Part shown: one piece after another, positions 18,116 through 26,672 of the stretch
How the letters are laid out: the number at the start of each line of letters is the position of its first letter
How positions within the stretch are numbered: the stretch's first letter is position 1
Notes under the pieces: model-generated
Database searches by the model: none
What the model saw: only the letters and a program-made list of their open reading frames with translations
Told to the model about the DNA's origin: nothing
Translations under genes and position numbers: made by a program
Origin: Proteobacteria bacterium SG_bin6
GTDB taxonomy: Bacteria > Pseudomonadota > Alphaproteobacteria > Sphingomonadales > Sphingomonadaceae
Length of the DNA stretch: 64,000 nt
NCBI GenBank assembly: GCA_002083435.1
Contig: LWDJ01000029.1
Span: 1 to 64,000, forward strand
Direction: 5' to 3'

Positions 18116-18376
18116 ATGGCGGAGACGCCCAAATCCAAGGGGAGTGGCCGCGGTTTCGCGGCGATGGATGCCCAACGCCAGCGCGAGATCGCGCGCATGG
18201 GCGGCAAGGCGAGCGGGGGCAATTTCAAGAACAATCCCGCGCGGGCGGCGGCGGCGGGCCGGGCGGGCGGCAAGGTATCGGGCGGCAACTTCGCCAACGA
18301 TCCGCAGCGCGCCGCCGAGGCCGGGCGCAAGGGTGGCGAGGCGAGCCACCGCGGCGCCAATGACGGCGAACCATAG
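18116..18376 (+). CDS. KGG-domain (conidiation/stress-induced type) small hydrophilic protein
   Basis: This is an 86-residue, Gly/Ala/Lys-rich, hydrophilic protein with three copies of the KGG/con-10-like unit (ARMGGKASGGNF, GRAGGKVSGGNF, GRKGGEASH). The repeats are spaced about 23 residues apart. Members of this family are induced by stress (for example E. coli YciG), and their molecular role is not known. ATG 18116 is preceded by GGGAGGAA. The EcfG-like promoter upstream supports a stress role. Confidence 0.85.
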   Translation: MAETPKSKGSGRGFAAMDAQRQREIARMGGKASGGNFKNNPARAAAAGRAGGKVSGGNFANDPQRAAEAGRKGGEASHRGANDGEP

Positions 18377-18382
18377 CCGCGC

Positions 18383-18411
18383 TTGACAAGCGCCGCGCCA
18401 ACACCCGATGG
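18383..18411 (+). promoter_or_regulatory. Possible sigma-70 promoter for aspS (near-leaderless)
   Basis: A perfect TTGACA (18383-18388, preceded by GC) is followed at 17 bp by a poor -10 (CGATGG). If used, transcription would begin within a few bases of the aspS ATG at 18420, giving a leaderless or near-leaderless mRNA. The weak -10 keeps this tentative. Confidence 0.35.
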
Positions 18412-18419
18412 GCGCGGCC

Positions 18420-20198
18420 ATGCATAGCTATCGCACCCATAACTGCGCCCAGTTGCGCGCCGCCGATGTCGGCCAGACCGTCCGCCTTTCCGGCTGGGTC
18501 CACAAGAAGCGCGACCATGGCGATCTGGTGTTCGTCGATCTGCGCGATCATTACGGCATTACCCAGATCGTGACCGAGGTCGACGGCCCCGCCTTCGCGG
18601 TGATCGAGGGGCTGCGCAGCGAGAGCGTGGTCACCATCACCGGCGAGGTCGTCGCTCGCGCGGCCGAGGCGGTGAATCCGAACCTCGCCACCGGCGCGAT
18701 CGAAGTGCGCGCGCGCGAAGCGGTGGTGCAATCGGCGGCGCAGGATCTGCCGATGCCGGTCGCGGGCGAATCCGAATATCCCGAGGATATTCGCCTGCGC
18801 TACCGCTTCCTCGATCTGCGGCGCGAGAAGGTTCATGCCAACATCATGCTGCGCGCGCAGGTGATCGCCTCGCTGCGCCAGCGGATGATCGGCCAGGGCT
18901 TCACCGAGTTCCAGACGCCGATCCTCACCGCCTCGTCGCCGGAGGGCGCGCGCGATTATCTGGTGCCGAGCCGGGTGCATCCGGGCAAGTTCTACGCGCT
19001 TCCCCAGGCGCCGCAGATGTTCAAGCAGCTGCTGATGGTCGCGGGCTTCGATCGCTATTTCCAGATCGCCCCCTGCTTCCGCGACGAGGATGCCCGCGCC
19101 GACCGTTCGCCGGGCGAATTCTACCAGCTCGATTTCGAGATGAGCTTCGTGACGCAGGACGATGTGTTCGCCGCGATCGAGCCGGTGCTGCACGGGGTGT
19201 TCGAGGAGTTCGCCGATTGGCAGGGCAAGGGGCGCACCGTCTCGCCGCTGCCGTTCAAGCGCATTCCCTATCGCGAATCGATGCTGAAATACGGGAATGA
19301 CAAGCCCGATCTGCGCAACCCGCTCGTCATCACCGATGTCTCGGCGCTGTTCGAGGGATCGGGCTTTGGCCGCTTCGCCGCGATCGTGGCGGCGGGCGAC
19401 GTCGTGCGCGCGATCCCGGTGCCCAACACGGCGGACAAGAGCCGCAAATTCTTCGACGATATGAACGCCTGGGCGCAGAGCGAGGGCTTTCCCGGCCTGG
19501 GCTATGCGACACGCAAGGGCGGCGTGTTCGGCGGGCCGATCGCCAACAACCATGGCGAGGCGGGGATGGCCGCGATCGCCCAAGCGCTGGGGCTGGGGCC
19601 GGACGACGGCGTGTTCTTCGCCGCCGGCAAGGAAGCGCAGGCCGCGAAACTCGCCGGCCTCGCGCGGACGCGGGTGGGCCAGCAACTCGGCCTGATCGAC
19701 GAAAAGCGCTTTGAATTCTGCTGGATCGTCGATTTTCCGATGTTCGAATATGATGAGGACGCGAAGAAGATCGACTTCTCGCACAATCCTTTCTCGATGC
19801 CGCAGGGCGAGCTGGACGCGCTCGAGACCAAGGATCCGCTCGATATCCTGGCGTATCAGTATGATATCGTCTGCAACGGGATCGAGCTGTCGTCGGGCGC
19901 GATCCGGAACCACCGGCCCGAGATCATGTACAAGGCGTTCGAGATCGCGGGCTATAGCCGCGCCGATGTCGATGCGAACTTCGCCGGGATGATCAACGCC
20001 TTCAAATATGGCGCCCCGCCGCACGGCGGCTCGGCGCCGGGCGTGGACCGGATCGTGATGCTGCTGGCGGACGAGCCCAATATCCGCGAGGTCATCACCT
20101 TCCCGATGACGCAGAAGGCCGAGGATCTGATGATGGGCGCGCCTTCGGCGGTGACGCTGAAGCAGCTGCGCGAGCTGCATATCCGCACGGTCGACTAG
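18420..20198 (+). CDS. aspS: Aspartyl-tRNA synthetase, probably non-discriminating
   Basis: This enzyme charges tRNA with aspartate. The 592-residue bacterial-type product has the N-terminal OB-fold (GWVHKKRDHGDLVFVDLRD). The class II motifs are motif 2 PCFRDEDARADRSPGEFYQL and motif 3 GGSAPGVDRIVMLL, with a GAD insertion between. In the anticodon-binding loop the residue after RD is His. It is His in the non-discriminating Pseudomonas enzyme and Leu in E. coli, so this AspRS probably also misacylates tRNA-Asn, which GatCAB (24-28 kb) would amidate. ATG 18420 gives the family start MHSYRTHNCAQLR; an in-frame ATG at 18408 is the alternative. Confidence 0.92.
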   Translation: MHSYRTHNCAQLRAADVGQTVRLSGWVHKKRDHGDLVFVDLRDHYGITQIVTEVDGPAFAVIEGLRSESVVTITGEVVARAAEAVNPNLATGAIEVRAREAVVQSAAQDLPMPVAGESEYPEDIRLRYRFLDLRREKVHANIMLRAQVIASLRQRMIGQGFTEFQTPILTASSPEGARDYLVPSRVHPGKFYALPQAPQMFKQLLMVAGFDRYFQIAPCFRDEDARADRSPGEFYQLDFEMSFVTQDDVFAAIEPVLHGVFEEFADWQGKGRTVSPLPFKRIPYRESMLKYGNDKPDLRNPLVITDVSALFEGSGFGRFAAIVAAGDVVRAIPVPNTADKSRKFFDDMNAWAQSEGFPGLGYATRKGGVFGGPIANNHGEAGMAAIAQALGLGPDDGVFFAAGKEAQAAKLAGLARTRVGQQLGLIDEKRFEFCWIVDFPMFEYDEDAKKIDFSHNPFSMPQGELDALETKDPLDILAYQYDIVCNGIELSSGAIRNHRPEIMYKAFEIAGYSRADVDANFAGMINAFKYGAPPHGGSAPGVDRIVMLLADEPNIREVITFPMTQKAEDLMMGAPSAVTLKQLRELHIRTVD

Positions 20199-20326
20199 CC
20201 GCGGTGGGGGCGGGGGCGATCGAGTGTCGCGGCTGGGCGCGGTTGGGCGGCGCGATAGCCCAGCGTAAGGACGAGGCTCGCCCCGCTGCTGATCGGCTGA
20301 CCCGCCATTTCGAGAATAACGCCGTC

Positions 20327-20519
20327 GCCCCGGCCCCCGAGCCGGGGCTTGGCTTCTTCTACCCTGGGCGCAAGGCAGCCTAGCCCCGTGTCACGCACGG
20401 GGCGACATGGGGGATGGGAATGGGCTGGCCCGCGCCACCCCATTCCCGCCACCCTGGCCTTGAGCCGGGGTCCCGCTGCCTTTGGCGCCGCAGGAATAGC
20501 GGCACCCCGGCTCAAGGCC
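20327..20519. repeat. Two palindromic GC-rich repeats in the aspS-permease gap
   Basis: The 335-bp gap between aspS and the permease holds gccccggc (20327-20334) facing gccggggc (20341-20348). It also holds a perfect 15-bp inverted repeat, ggccttgagccgggg (20456-20470) with ccccggctcaaggcc (20505-20519). The units resemble the CCCCGGC-N4/5-GCCGGGG palindromes at 322-416 and 44533-44628. No gene is supported here: the open frame through it is only the upstream extension of the permease. Confidence 0.75.
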
Positions 20520-20533
20520 GGGGAGACGCGAGG

Positions 20534-21928
20534 ATGGGCATGATGGACGTCGCTGCTCCTGGTCCGCCCCAATCGCTCAACCGCAGCCTTGGCCCCCTGG
20601 GCGTCCTTTTCCTCACCCTTTCGGTCGCGAGCCCCGTCTCCTCGCTGTTCGCGACCGTGCCCGGGATGCTCCACGCCGCCGGCACCGGCGCGATCTGGGC
20701 GATGGCGCTGGCGAGCGTCATCTGCGTGGCGACCGCTTATGTCTATGCCGAGCTGTCCTCCTGCTGGCCGGTGGCGGGCGGCGAATATGTGTTCGTCGCG
20801 CGCACGCTGGGGCCGATGGCGGGGTTCGTGATGCTCGGCGTCAACCTGTTCAACAATGTGCTGTTCCCGCCGATCCTGGGGCTGGGCCTCGCGGCGGTGT
20901 TGGGCGCGGTGGTGCCGGGCGTGCCGCAGGTGCCGCTCGCGCTCGCGGTGGTGGTCGCGGCGACGCTGGTCGCGTTGCTCGAAATCCGGGTGAACGCCTG
21001 GATCACCGGCGTCTTCCTGCTCATCGAACTGCTGGCGGTGCTCGCGGTGGTTTGGGCGGGGATCGCGTTGCCCGAGCGCGGCTTTTGGCTGTTCCTCACC
21101 GACCCCGTGATGCCCGGCAGCGGCGCGGCGCTGCCCGGGAGGGGCGTTTCGATCGGTGTCGCCGCCGCGATCGCGACGCTCGCGCTCAACGGCTTCGGTG
21201 TCGCGGTCTATTTCGGCGAGGAGATGCGCGCGGCGCCGGCACGGATCGGCCGGGTGATCCTGTGGGCGGCGTTGCTGACCATCGCGATCGAGGGCCTGCC
21301 GATCGCCGCGGTGCTGATCGGCGCCCCCGATCTGCCCGCGCTGCTGGCGATGGACGATCCGTTCGGCTTCCTCGTCTCCCGCCGGCTCGGCCGGCTGGCG
21401 GGGGAGGCGGTGGCGCTGGGCGTCGCGGTCGCGATCATCAACGCCGCGATCGCGAGCATCCTGTCGACCGCGCGCTTCTTCTACGGCACCGGCCGCGACC
21501 GCTGCTGGGGGGCGCCGTGCGACGCGCTGATGGCGGCGATCCACCCGCGCTTCGGCTCGCCCTGGATCGCGACGCTCGCGACGGGCGGGCTGGGGGCGTT
21601 GTGCTGCTTGGTCCCGCTGCCGCTGCTGCTCGTCGCGAGCGGGCTGGGGCTGACCGCGATCTATGCTGGCATCGCGCTCGCCGCGATCGTTGGGCGGGTG
21701 CGGGGCGCGACGGCGGGGGCGCCGTTCCGGATGCCATGGTTTCCGCTCGCGCCGGTGGTCACGCTCGCCGCGAGCCTGTATCTGGTCGTGCTCAACGCGC
21801 TCGATGCGGGCGAGGGGCGGACGGGGTTGATCGTCACCGCCGCGCAGATCGCGCTGTCGGCGCTCTATTATCTGTTGGTCGTGCGACCGCGCGGCGCCTG
21901 GACCGTTCATTTGCCGGTGACGACATGA
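20534..21928 (+). CDS. APC-superfamily amino acid permease
   Basis: This 464-residue integral membrane protein has about 12 hydrophobic segments and the APC signature near TM1 (SLGPLGVLFLTLSVASPVSS, with an unwound helix) and a YAELSSCWPVAGGEYVFVAR segment. The substrate is not predictable. ATG 20534 is preceded by GAGACGCGAGG; MMDV starts a few codons later are possible. The stop overlaps the ppk2 start by 4 bp (ATGA), an unusual partnership of transporter and polyphosphate kinase. Confidence 0.82.
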   Translation: MGMMDVAAPGPPQSLNRSLGPLGVLFLTLSVASPVSSLFATVPGMLHAAGTGAIWAMALASVICVATAYVYAELSSCWPVAGGEYVFVARTLGPMAGFVMLGVNLFNNVLFPPILGLGLAAVLGAVVPGVPQVPLALAVVVAATLVALLEIRVNAWITGVFLLIELLAVLAVVWAGIALPERGFWLFLTDPVMPGSGAALPGRGVSIGVAAAIATLALNGFGVAVYFGEEMRAAPARIGRVILWAALLTIAIEGLPIAAVLIGAPDLPALLAMDDPFGFLVSRRLGRLAGEAVALGVAVAIINAAIASILSTARFFYGTGRDRCWGAPCDALMAAIHPRFGSPWIATLATGGLGALCCLVPLPLLLVASGLGLTAIYAGIALAAIVGRVRGATAGAPFRMPWFPLAPVVTLAASLYLVVLNALDAGEGRTGLIVTAAQIALSALYYLLVVRPRGAWTVHLPVTT

Positions 21929-22698
21929 CAATTAACCTCAAAAACTTTGAACAAACTACTGACTATCAGGGTGATTACGATGTCGATCTGAAGGTGTTGC
22001 AGGCTCGGCTCGCCCGACTTCAGGTAGCGCATCTTTGCCACAAACGCCGCGCCGTGATCGTGTTCGAAGGCTGGGACGCGGCGGGCAAGGGTGGGGCGAT
22101 CAAGCGCCTGACCGCCGAATGGGACCCGCGCTATTTCGAGGTTTTTCCCATCGCGGCCCCCTCCGCCGAGGAGCGCGCCCGCCACTTTCTCTGGCGCTTC
22201 TGGACGCGGCTACCGGCCGCCGGCAACATCGCGGTGTTCGATCGCAGCTGGTACGGCCGCGTCCTTGTCGAACGGGTCGAAGGTTTCGCGAGCGAGCCCG
22301 AATGGCGCCGCGGCTATGACGAGATCAACGAATTCGAGGCGCAGCAGGCCGACAGCGGCACGACCATCATCAAGCTGTTCCTCCACATCACCCAGAAGGA
22401 GCAGGACAAACGCCTGCGTGAGCGGCTGGAAGACCCGTGGAAACGCTGGAAGACGGGCCTCGACGATTATCGCAACCGGGCGCGGCGGCAGGATTATCTG
22501 GAAGCGATGGCCGAAATGTTCCGCCGCACCGATACGCGCTGGGCGCCCTGGGTCGCGATCGACGCCAATGACAAGAAGGCGGCACGGATCGCGGCGCTGA
22601 AGGCGGTGGCCGATCGGCTCGAGGCGTTCGTGCCGCTGGAACCGCCGCCGCTCGACCCCGAGCTGGCGCGCGTCGCGAAGGCGGCGCTGGGAGAATGA
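21925..22698 (+). CDS. ppk2: Polyphosphate kinase 2 (PPK2 family, single domain)
   Basis: PPK2 enzymes use polyphosphate to phosphorylate nucleotides (NDP and/or NMP). The 257-residue single-domain product has Walker A VIVFEGWDAAGKGGAIKRL and the Walker B region NIAVFDRSWYGRVLVERVEG. The lid region is DPWKRWKTGLDDYRNR. The subclass (GDP/ADP versus AMP user) cannot be fixed by eye. The start overlaps the permease stop, and the gene converges on ruvX with 4 bp between stops. Confidence 0.9.
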   Translation: MTINLKNFEQTTDYQGDYDVDLKVLQARLARLQVAHLCHKRRAVIVFEGWDAAGKGGAIKRLTAEWDPRYFEVFPIAAPSAEERARHFLWRFWTRLPAAGNIAVFDRSWYGRVLVERVEGFASEPEWRRGYDEINEFEAQQADSGTTIIKLFLHITQKEQDKRLRERLEDPWKRWKTGLDDYRNRARRQDYLEAMAEMFRRTDTRWAPWVAIDANDKKAARIAALKAVADRLEAFVPLEPPPLDPELARVAKAALGE

Positions 22699-22702
22699 GT
22701 GC

Positions 22703-23164
22703 TCACCCCATTGCCAGCGCGTCGATCGCGCCTTGCAGGATGTAGCTCGCCGCAAGCTTATCGACGCGCTCGGCGCGCTTGGCGCGGGAGAGATCCTCGG
22801 CGATCATCTGGCGTTCGACCGCCTGGGTCGACCAGCGCTCATCCCACAATAATATGGGGCCAAGATCGGCGCAGTTGCGCGCGAAGGCGCGGGTCGATTG
22901 GGTGCGCGGGCTGTCGCTGCCGTCCAGGTTGAGCGGCAGGCCGATCACGACGCCCTTCACCGCCTGCGCGGCGATCAGCCCGGCGAGTGCGGCCTTGTCG
23001 GCGGTGAATTTGGTGCGCCGGATGAGCAGGGCGGGGCTCGCGAAATGCCATTCGGCGTCGCAGAGCGCGGTGCCGATCGTCTTGGTGCCCACGTCGAGCC
23101 CCAGCAGCCGCCCGCCCTGGGGAAGCGCGACGCGGAAGGCGGCGGGGTCGGTGGTGATGAGCAT
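22703..23164 (-). CDS. ruvX: Putative pre-16S rRNA nuclease / Holliday-junction-resolvase-like RuvX (YqgF)
   Basis: YqgF trims the 5' end of 16S rRNA precursor and was first annotated as a resolvase. The 153-residue RNase-H-fold product shows LGLDVGTKTIG (catalytic Asp24), VVIGLPLNLDGS and DERWST, all family motifs, and ends with the RVDKLAASYILQ helix. It lies 42 bp downstream of the DUF3089 gene on the same strand and may share its transcript. Confidence 0.92.
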   Translation of the reverse strand: MLITTDPAAFRVALPQGGRLLGLDVGTKTIGTALCDAEWHFASPALLIRRTKFTADKAALAGLIAAQAVKGVVIGLPLNLDGSDSPRTQSTRAFARNCADLGPILLWDERWSTQAVERQMIAEDLSRAKRAERVDKLAASYILQGAIDALAMG

Positions 23165-23206
23165 GGGGGCGTTATGGCGCGCCGGGGCGCGTCGTTCCAG
23201 CGGCCG

Positions 23207-24307
23207 CTAACCCGCCAGCCGCCGCGCAACATCCGCGCGCACATTCGCCCAGAACAGGCTGTAATCGAACACATGATAATTGTTCCCCGGCAGCACGAAG
23301 CTGGGGAATTGGATGGGCGGCGTGCCGATCAGCAATATGCCCCGGCCCGAGCAGCGCGCCGCGATCTTGCCGGGCTCGATCGTCGCGGTCTTCAGATCGG
23401 CCGAGGGGACCAGCGTGCCGAGATTGGCGCTCGCCGGCGCCTCGGCATCGGGCGTGCCGGTGAGCGGATTGGTGCACACCAGCGCCGTCCCGCGCCGCGC
23501 CGCGCCGGTGAAGCCGGGCGTAGCGTCGAAGGTATCGAGGATCAGGCTGGGATCAGCCGGCTCGCCAAAACTCTGCCAGCTCAGCAGGCAACCTCGCTGG
23601 GTGGGGGTACGGCATTCGGGCAGGCCGAGCGCGGGTAGGTCGGCGGTGCGCGACACCGGCCAGCCGACGACATAGGCCGCGACGATGCGCGATGCGAGCG
23701 GCTTACCCGCGACGCGCTCGCGCAGCAGCCGCGTCAGGTGGAGCGCGCCCTGGCTGTGCCCGGCGAGGATGATCGGGCGATCCGGCCCCGCCTGCGCCAG
23801 GAACGCATCGAACGCCGCCAGCACGTCACCATAGGCCAGATCGAGCGCCTGTTGTGCCGCTTGCTGGTTAGTAAGGAACGCGCCGAAAGTCGCCTGGCGA
23901 TAATGCGGCGCCCAGATGGCGGCCGATTCGTTGAACGCGCTCGCCTGGCCGCGCAGGAACAGCGCCGCACGGTCATTGGCGGTCGCGTCATCGAGTGGGG
24001 CGTTCCAGCGGGCGCGCTCCAGATACGAAGTCGGGTGGATGAAGAACAAAGCCGCCTGGGGCGCCGCCGTGGCTGGCTTATAGCCCGGCGGCGTCCAGAG
24101 GGCCGGATTACTCGGCTTGTCAGGCCGCGCGATCCACATGTTGGGATCGGCATAAGCCTGCGCGCGCACCGGCACCTGCGCTTCGAATGCGGCGCTAGGC
24201 ACCAGCGCGGCGCGCATCATGTGCGCGCCGAACAGGCGAAAGGCAAGCAGAGAGCCAAGCGCGATCACAACCAGAATCACCACCAAATAGAGAAATTTAC
24301 GAGCCAA
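23207..24307 (-). CDS. DUF3089 alpha/beta-hydrolase, membrane-anchored or exported
   Basis: This 366-residue protein has an N-terminal hydrophobic helix (FLYLVVILVVIALGSLLAF) and a DUF3089 hydrolase domain. The nucleophile elbow GHSQG is at 183-187 (Ser185). ALFFIHPTSYL precedes it, and NNYHVFDYSLFW at the C-terminus may carry the catalytic His. The substrate is unknown and a lipase/esterase role is likely. The start is TTG at 24307, preceded by CGGAG. It is divergent from gatC across about 150 bp. Confidence 0.75.
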   Translation of the reverse strand: MARKFLYLVVILVVIALGSLLAFRLFGAHMMRAALVPSAAFEAQVPVRAQAYADPNMWIARPDKPSNPALWTPPGYKPATAAPQAALFFIHPTSYLERARWNAPLDDATANDRAALFLRGQASAFNESAAIWAPHYRQATFGAFLTNQQAAQQALDLAYGDVLAAFDAFLAQAGPDRPIILAGHSQGALHLTRLLRERVAGKPLASRIVAAYVVGWPVSRTADLPALGLPECRTPTQRGCLLSWQSFGEPADPSLILDTFDATPGFTGAARRGTALVCTNPLTGTPDAEAPASANLGTLVPSADLKTATIEPGKIAARCSGRGILLIGTPPIQFPSFVLPGNNYHVFDYSLFWANVRADVARRLAG

Positions 24308-24460
24308 AGCGTACTCCGAACCTTAAGCCGGCGCCGATACCGCCCGAGCCCTCATATGCGCATTGTGCGGCGCAACATCAACGCGCGGACTGGCGAAACT
24401 CTCCTGATGCGTGCCGCGGACGGTTGCACGGGGCGCGCGGGCGGTGCTAGCCGCGCTCGC

Positions 24461-24748
24461 ATGGCAGTCGATATTCCCACCGTGAAACGGATCGCGGGCC
24501 TCGCGCGCATCGCGATCAGCGAGGACGAGGCGGCGCGGCTCGCGCCCGAGCTTGGCAACATCCTCGGCAGGATCGAGCAACTGGGCGAGGTGGACGTGAG
24601 CGAGGTCGCGCCGATGACGGCGGTGATCCCCAATCATCTGCGCCTGCGCGACGATGTGGTGAGCGATGGCGACGTTCGCGATAAGGTGCTGGCCAACGCG
24701 CCCCAGGCCGAGCATGGCTTCTTCACCGTGCCCAAGGTGATCGAATGA
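24461..24748 (+). CDS. gatC: Aspartyl/glutamyl-tRNA amidotransferase subunit C
   Basis: GatC is the small stabilising subunit of the transamidase that converts Glu-tRNA-Gln and Asp-tRNA-Asn to the amide forms. The 95-residue product has the family pattern VKRIAGLARIAISEDEAARL at the N-terminus and LRDDVV toward the C-terminus. ATG 24461 was chosen for fit to the family length; the frame is open far upstream. It overlaps gatA by 4 bp. Confidence 0.92.
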   Translation: MAVDIPTVKRIAGLARIAISEDEAARLAPELGNILGRIEQLGEVDVSEVAPMTAVIPNHLRLRDDVVSDGDVRDKVLANAPQAEHGFFTVPKVIE

Positions 24749-26229
24749 GCGCGCTCACCGATCTCGGGATCGCGGCGATCCGCGACGGCGTGCGCGATGG
24801 CAAATTCTCCGCGCGCGAAGTGGCCGAGGCCTTCGTCGCCGCGGTCGAAAAGGCGCGGCCTCTCAACGCGTTCCTCGTGGAAACCCCCGATCACGCGCTC
24901 GCCGCGGCCGATGCCGCCGACGCGGCGCGCGCGGCGGGCGAGACGCCGAAGCCGCTCGCCGGCGTGCCGATCGGCATGAAGGACCTCTTCTGCACCAAGG
25001 GCGTACCGACCACCGCCGCCAGCCTGATCCTCGATGGCTTCACGCCAACCTATGAGTCGACCGTCTCGGGCAATTTGTGGGCGGCCGGCGCGGGGATGCT
25101 CGGCAAGCTGAACATGGACCAGTTCGCGATGGGCTCTTCGAACGAGACCAGCGCCTATGGCAATGTCATCTCGCCGTGGCGCCGCAACGATGGCGGCAAC
25201 GCGCCGCTCGCGCCGGGTGGTTCGTCGGGCGGCTCCTCGGCGGCGGTAGCGGCGCGCATCGCGCCGGGGGCGACGGGCACCGACACCGGCGGCTCGATCC
25301 GCCAGCCGGCGGCGTTCACCGGCATTTCGGGCATCAAGCCAACCTATGGCCGCTGCTCGCGCTGGGGTGTCGTCGCCTTCGCGTCGTCGCTCGATCAAGC
25401 GGGGCCGATGGCGCGCGACGTGCGCGACTGCGCGATCATGCTTCAGGCGATGGCCGGGTTCGATCCCAAGGATGCCACCTCGCTCGATCTGGCCGTGCCC
25501 AATTGGGAAGCGGGATTGTCGAGTAATCTCAACGGGAAGCGCATCGGCATTCCCAAGGAGTATCGGGTCGACGGGATGCCGCCCGAGATCGAGGCGCTGT
25601 GGCAGCAGGGCATTGCCTGGGTGCGCGACGCGGGCGCGGAGATCGTCGACGTATCGCTGCCGCATACCAAGTACGCGCTGCCAGCCTATTACATCATCGC
25701 CCCGGCCGAGGCTTCGTCGAACCTGGCGCGCTATGATGGCGTGCGCTATGGGCGGCGCGACCTGCCCGAAGGCGCGAACCTGCAGGAAATGTACGCCGCG
25801 ACCCGCGCCGCCGGCTTCGGCGACGAGGTGAAGCGCCGCATCATGATCGGCACTTATGTTTTGTCCGCAGGCTTTTACGACGCTTATTACACACAAGCGC
25901 AGAAGGTTCGCGCGCTGATCGCCCGCGATTTCGAGCGCGCCTGGGCGCAGTGCGACCTGCTGCTGACCCCGACCGCGCCTTCGGCCGCCTTCGCGCTGGG
26001 TGAGAAATCGGCCGATCCGATCGCGATGTATTTGAACGACGTCTTCACCGTGCCCTCCTCGCTCGCCGGGCTGCCGGCGATGAGCGTGCCGGGCGGGCTC
26101 GATGGGGCGGGGCTGCCGCTAGGGTTGCAGATCATCGGCAAGCCGCTTGACGAGCAGGGCGTGCTCGATGCGTGCCTCGCGATCGAGGAGCGGGCGGGGT
26201 TCATCGCGCGGCCCGAGGCGTGGTGGTAG
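24745..26229 (+). CDS. gatA: Aspartyl/glutamyl-tRNA amidotransferase subunit A
   Basis: GatA is the glutaminase subunit that releases ammonia for the GatB kinase/amidase site. The 494-residue amidase-signature protein has the catalytic Lys79 (GVPIGMKDL), a cis-Ser in APGGSSGGSS (160-161) and the nucleophile Ser184 in TDTGGSIRQPAA. The ATGA overlap with gatC indicates coupled translation. It is separated from gatB by a toxin-antitoxin pair. Confidence 0.95.
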   Translation: MSALTDLGIAAIRDGVRDGKFSAREVAEAFVAAVEKARPLNAFLVETPDHALAAADAADAARAAGETPKPLAGVPIGMKDLFCTKGVPTTAASLILDGFTPTYESTVSGNLWAAGAGMLGKLNMDQFAMGSSNETSAYGNVISPWRRNDGGNAPLAPGGSSGGSSAAVAARIAPGATGTDTGGSIRQPAAFTGISGIKPTYGRCSRWGVVAFASSLDQAGPMARDVRDCAIMLQAMAGFDPKDATSLDLAVPNWEAGLSSNLNGKRIGIPKEYRVDGMPPEIEALWQQGIAWVRDAGAEIVDVSLPHTKYALPAYYIIAPAEASSNLARYDGVRYGRRDLPEGANLQEMYAATRAAGFGDEVKRRIMIGTYVLSAGFYDAYYTQAQKVRALIARDFERAWAQCDLLLTPTAPSAAFALGEKSADPIAMYLNDVFTVPSSLAGLPAMSVPGGLDGAGLPLGLQIIGKPLDEQGVLDACLAIEERAGFIARPEAWW

Positions 26230-26396
26230 GTGCACTGGGCATTCGAAACGGCGCTGGAGATTGCCTGGGCGTCGTCGAGGGCGTGTTAGAGGGGCTGGCT
26301 GAGGAAAAGCCCCGTCGCAGGCCGCCGCAGTCCACCGCACCACCGCCGCCACGTCCGTGCATGGACCATGACGACGCCGCCTGATAGACTGGGAGC
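26230..26396. other. Spacer between gatA and the antitoxin gene
   Basis: This 167-bp stretch has no convincing gene. A short frame on the plus strand gives Pro/Arg-rich, low-complexity protein (KPRRRPPQSTAPPPPRP) without family resemblance. It probably contains the promoter of the toxin-antitoxin pair and may be debris from its insertion. Confidence 0.4.
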
Positions 26397-26672
26397 ATGG
26401 GCACGCTTATTCGAATGTCACCCGAAGGTCAGGTTACTATCCCAACGGATGTTCGGGAGGCCCTGGGGCTTCGCGCAGGTGAGCCGGTGGTGTTCGAGCG
26501 CAATTTAGCCGGCGAAATGGTCATCCGCAAAGCGAGCCATGACGATGAACCGCTTGCTCGTCGGGTAGCAGAAATGCGCGAGGTGAGCCGCCGCTTCGCT
26601 CATTTGCGCGACGGTCGCCCGACCGATGAGATCATGCGCGACCTACGTGGGGACGATCCTTTCCCGCCATGA
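26397..26672 (+). CDS. AbrB/SpoVT-family antitoxin (VapB/MazE-like)
   Basis: This 91-residue protein has an N-terminal swapped-hairpin DNA-binding domain (MSPEGQVTIPTDVREALGLR, AGEPVVFE) typical of AbrB-type antitoxins. A charged C-terminal tail would wrap the toxin. It overlaps the PIN-domain gene by 4 bp (ATGA) and probably represses the pair. Base composition is lower in GC than the flanking gat genes. ATG 26397 follows a GGGAG. Confidence 0.82.
   Translation: MGTLIRMSPEGQVTIPTDVREALGLRAGEPVVFERNLAGEMVIRKASHDDEPLARRVAEMREVSRRFAHLRDGRPTDEIMRDLRGDDPFPP

Noticed and set aside
20414..20533. Upstream extension of the APC permease
   Set aside because: The extra 40 codons run through the inverted repeat at 20456-20519 and are basic and non-hydrophobic. 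A ribosome-binding site lies before ATG 20534.
21052..21924. Apparent N-terminal extension of ppk2
   Set aside because: It is the permease gene read in another frame. ppk2 has its own ATG overlapping the permease stop.
26172..26384. Small Pro/Arg-rich open frame between gatA and the antitoxin
   Set aside because: It begins inside gatA, has low-complexity content and no ribosome-binding site or family match.
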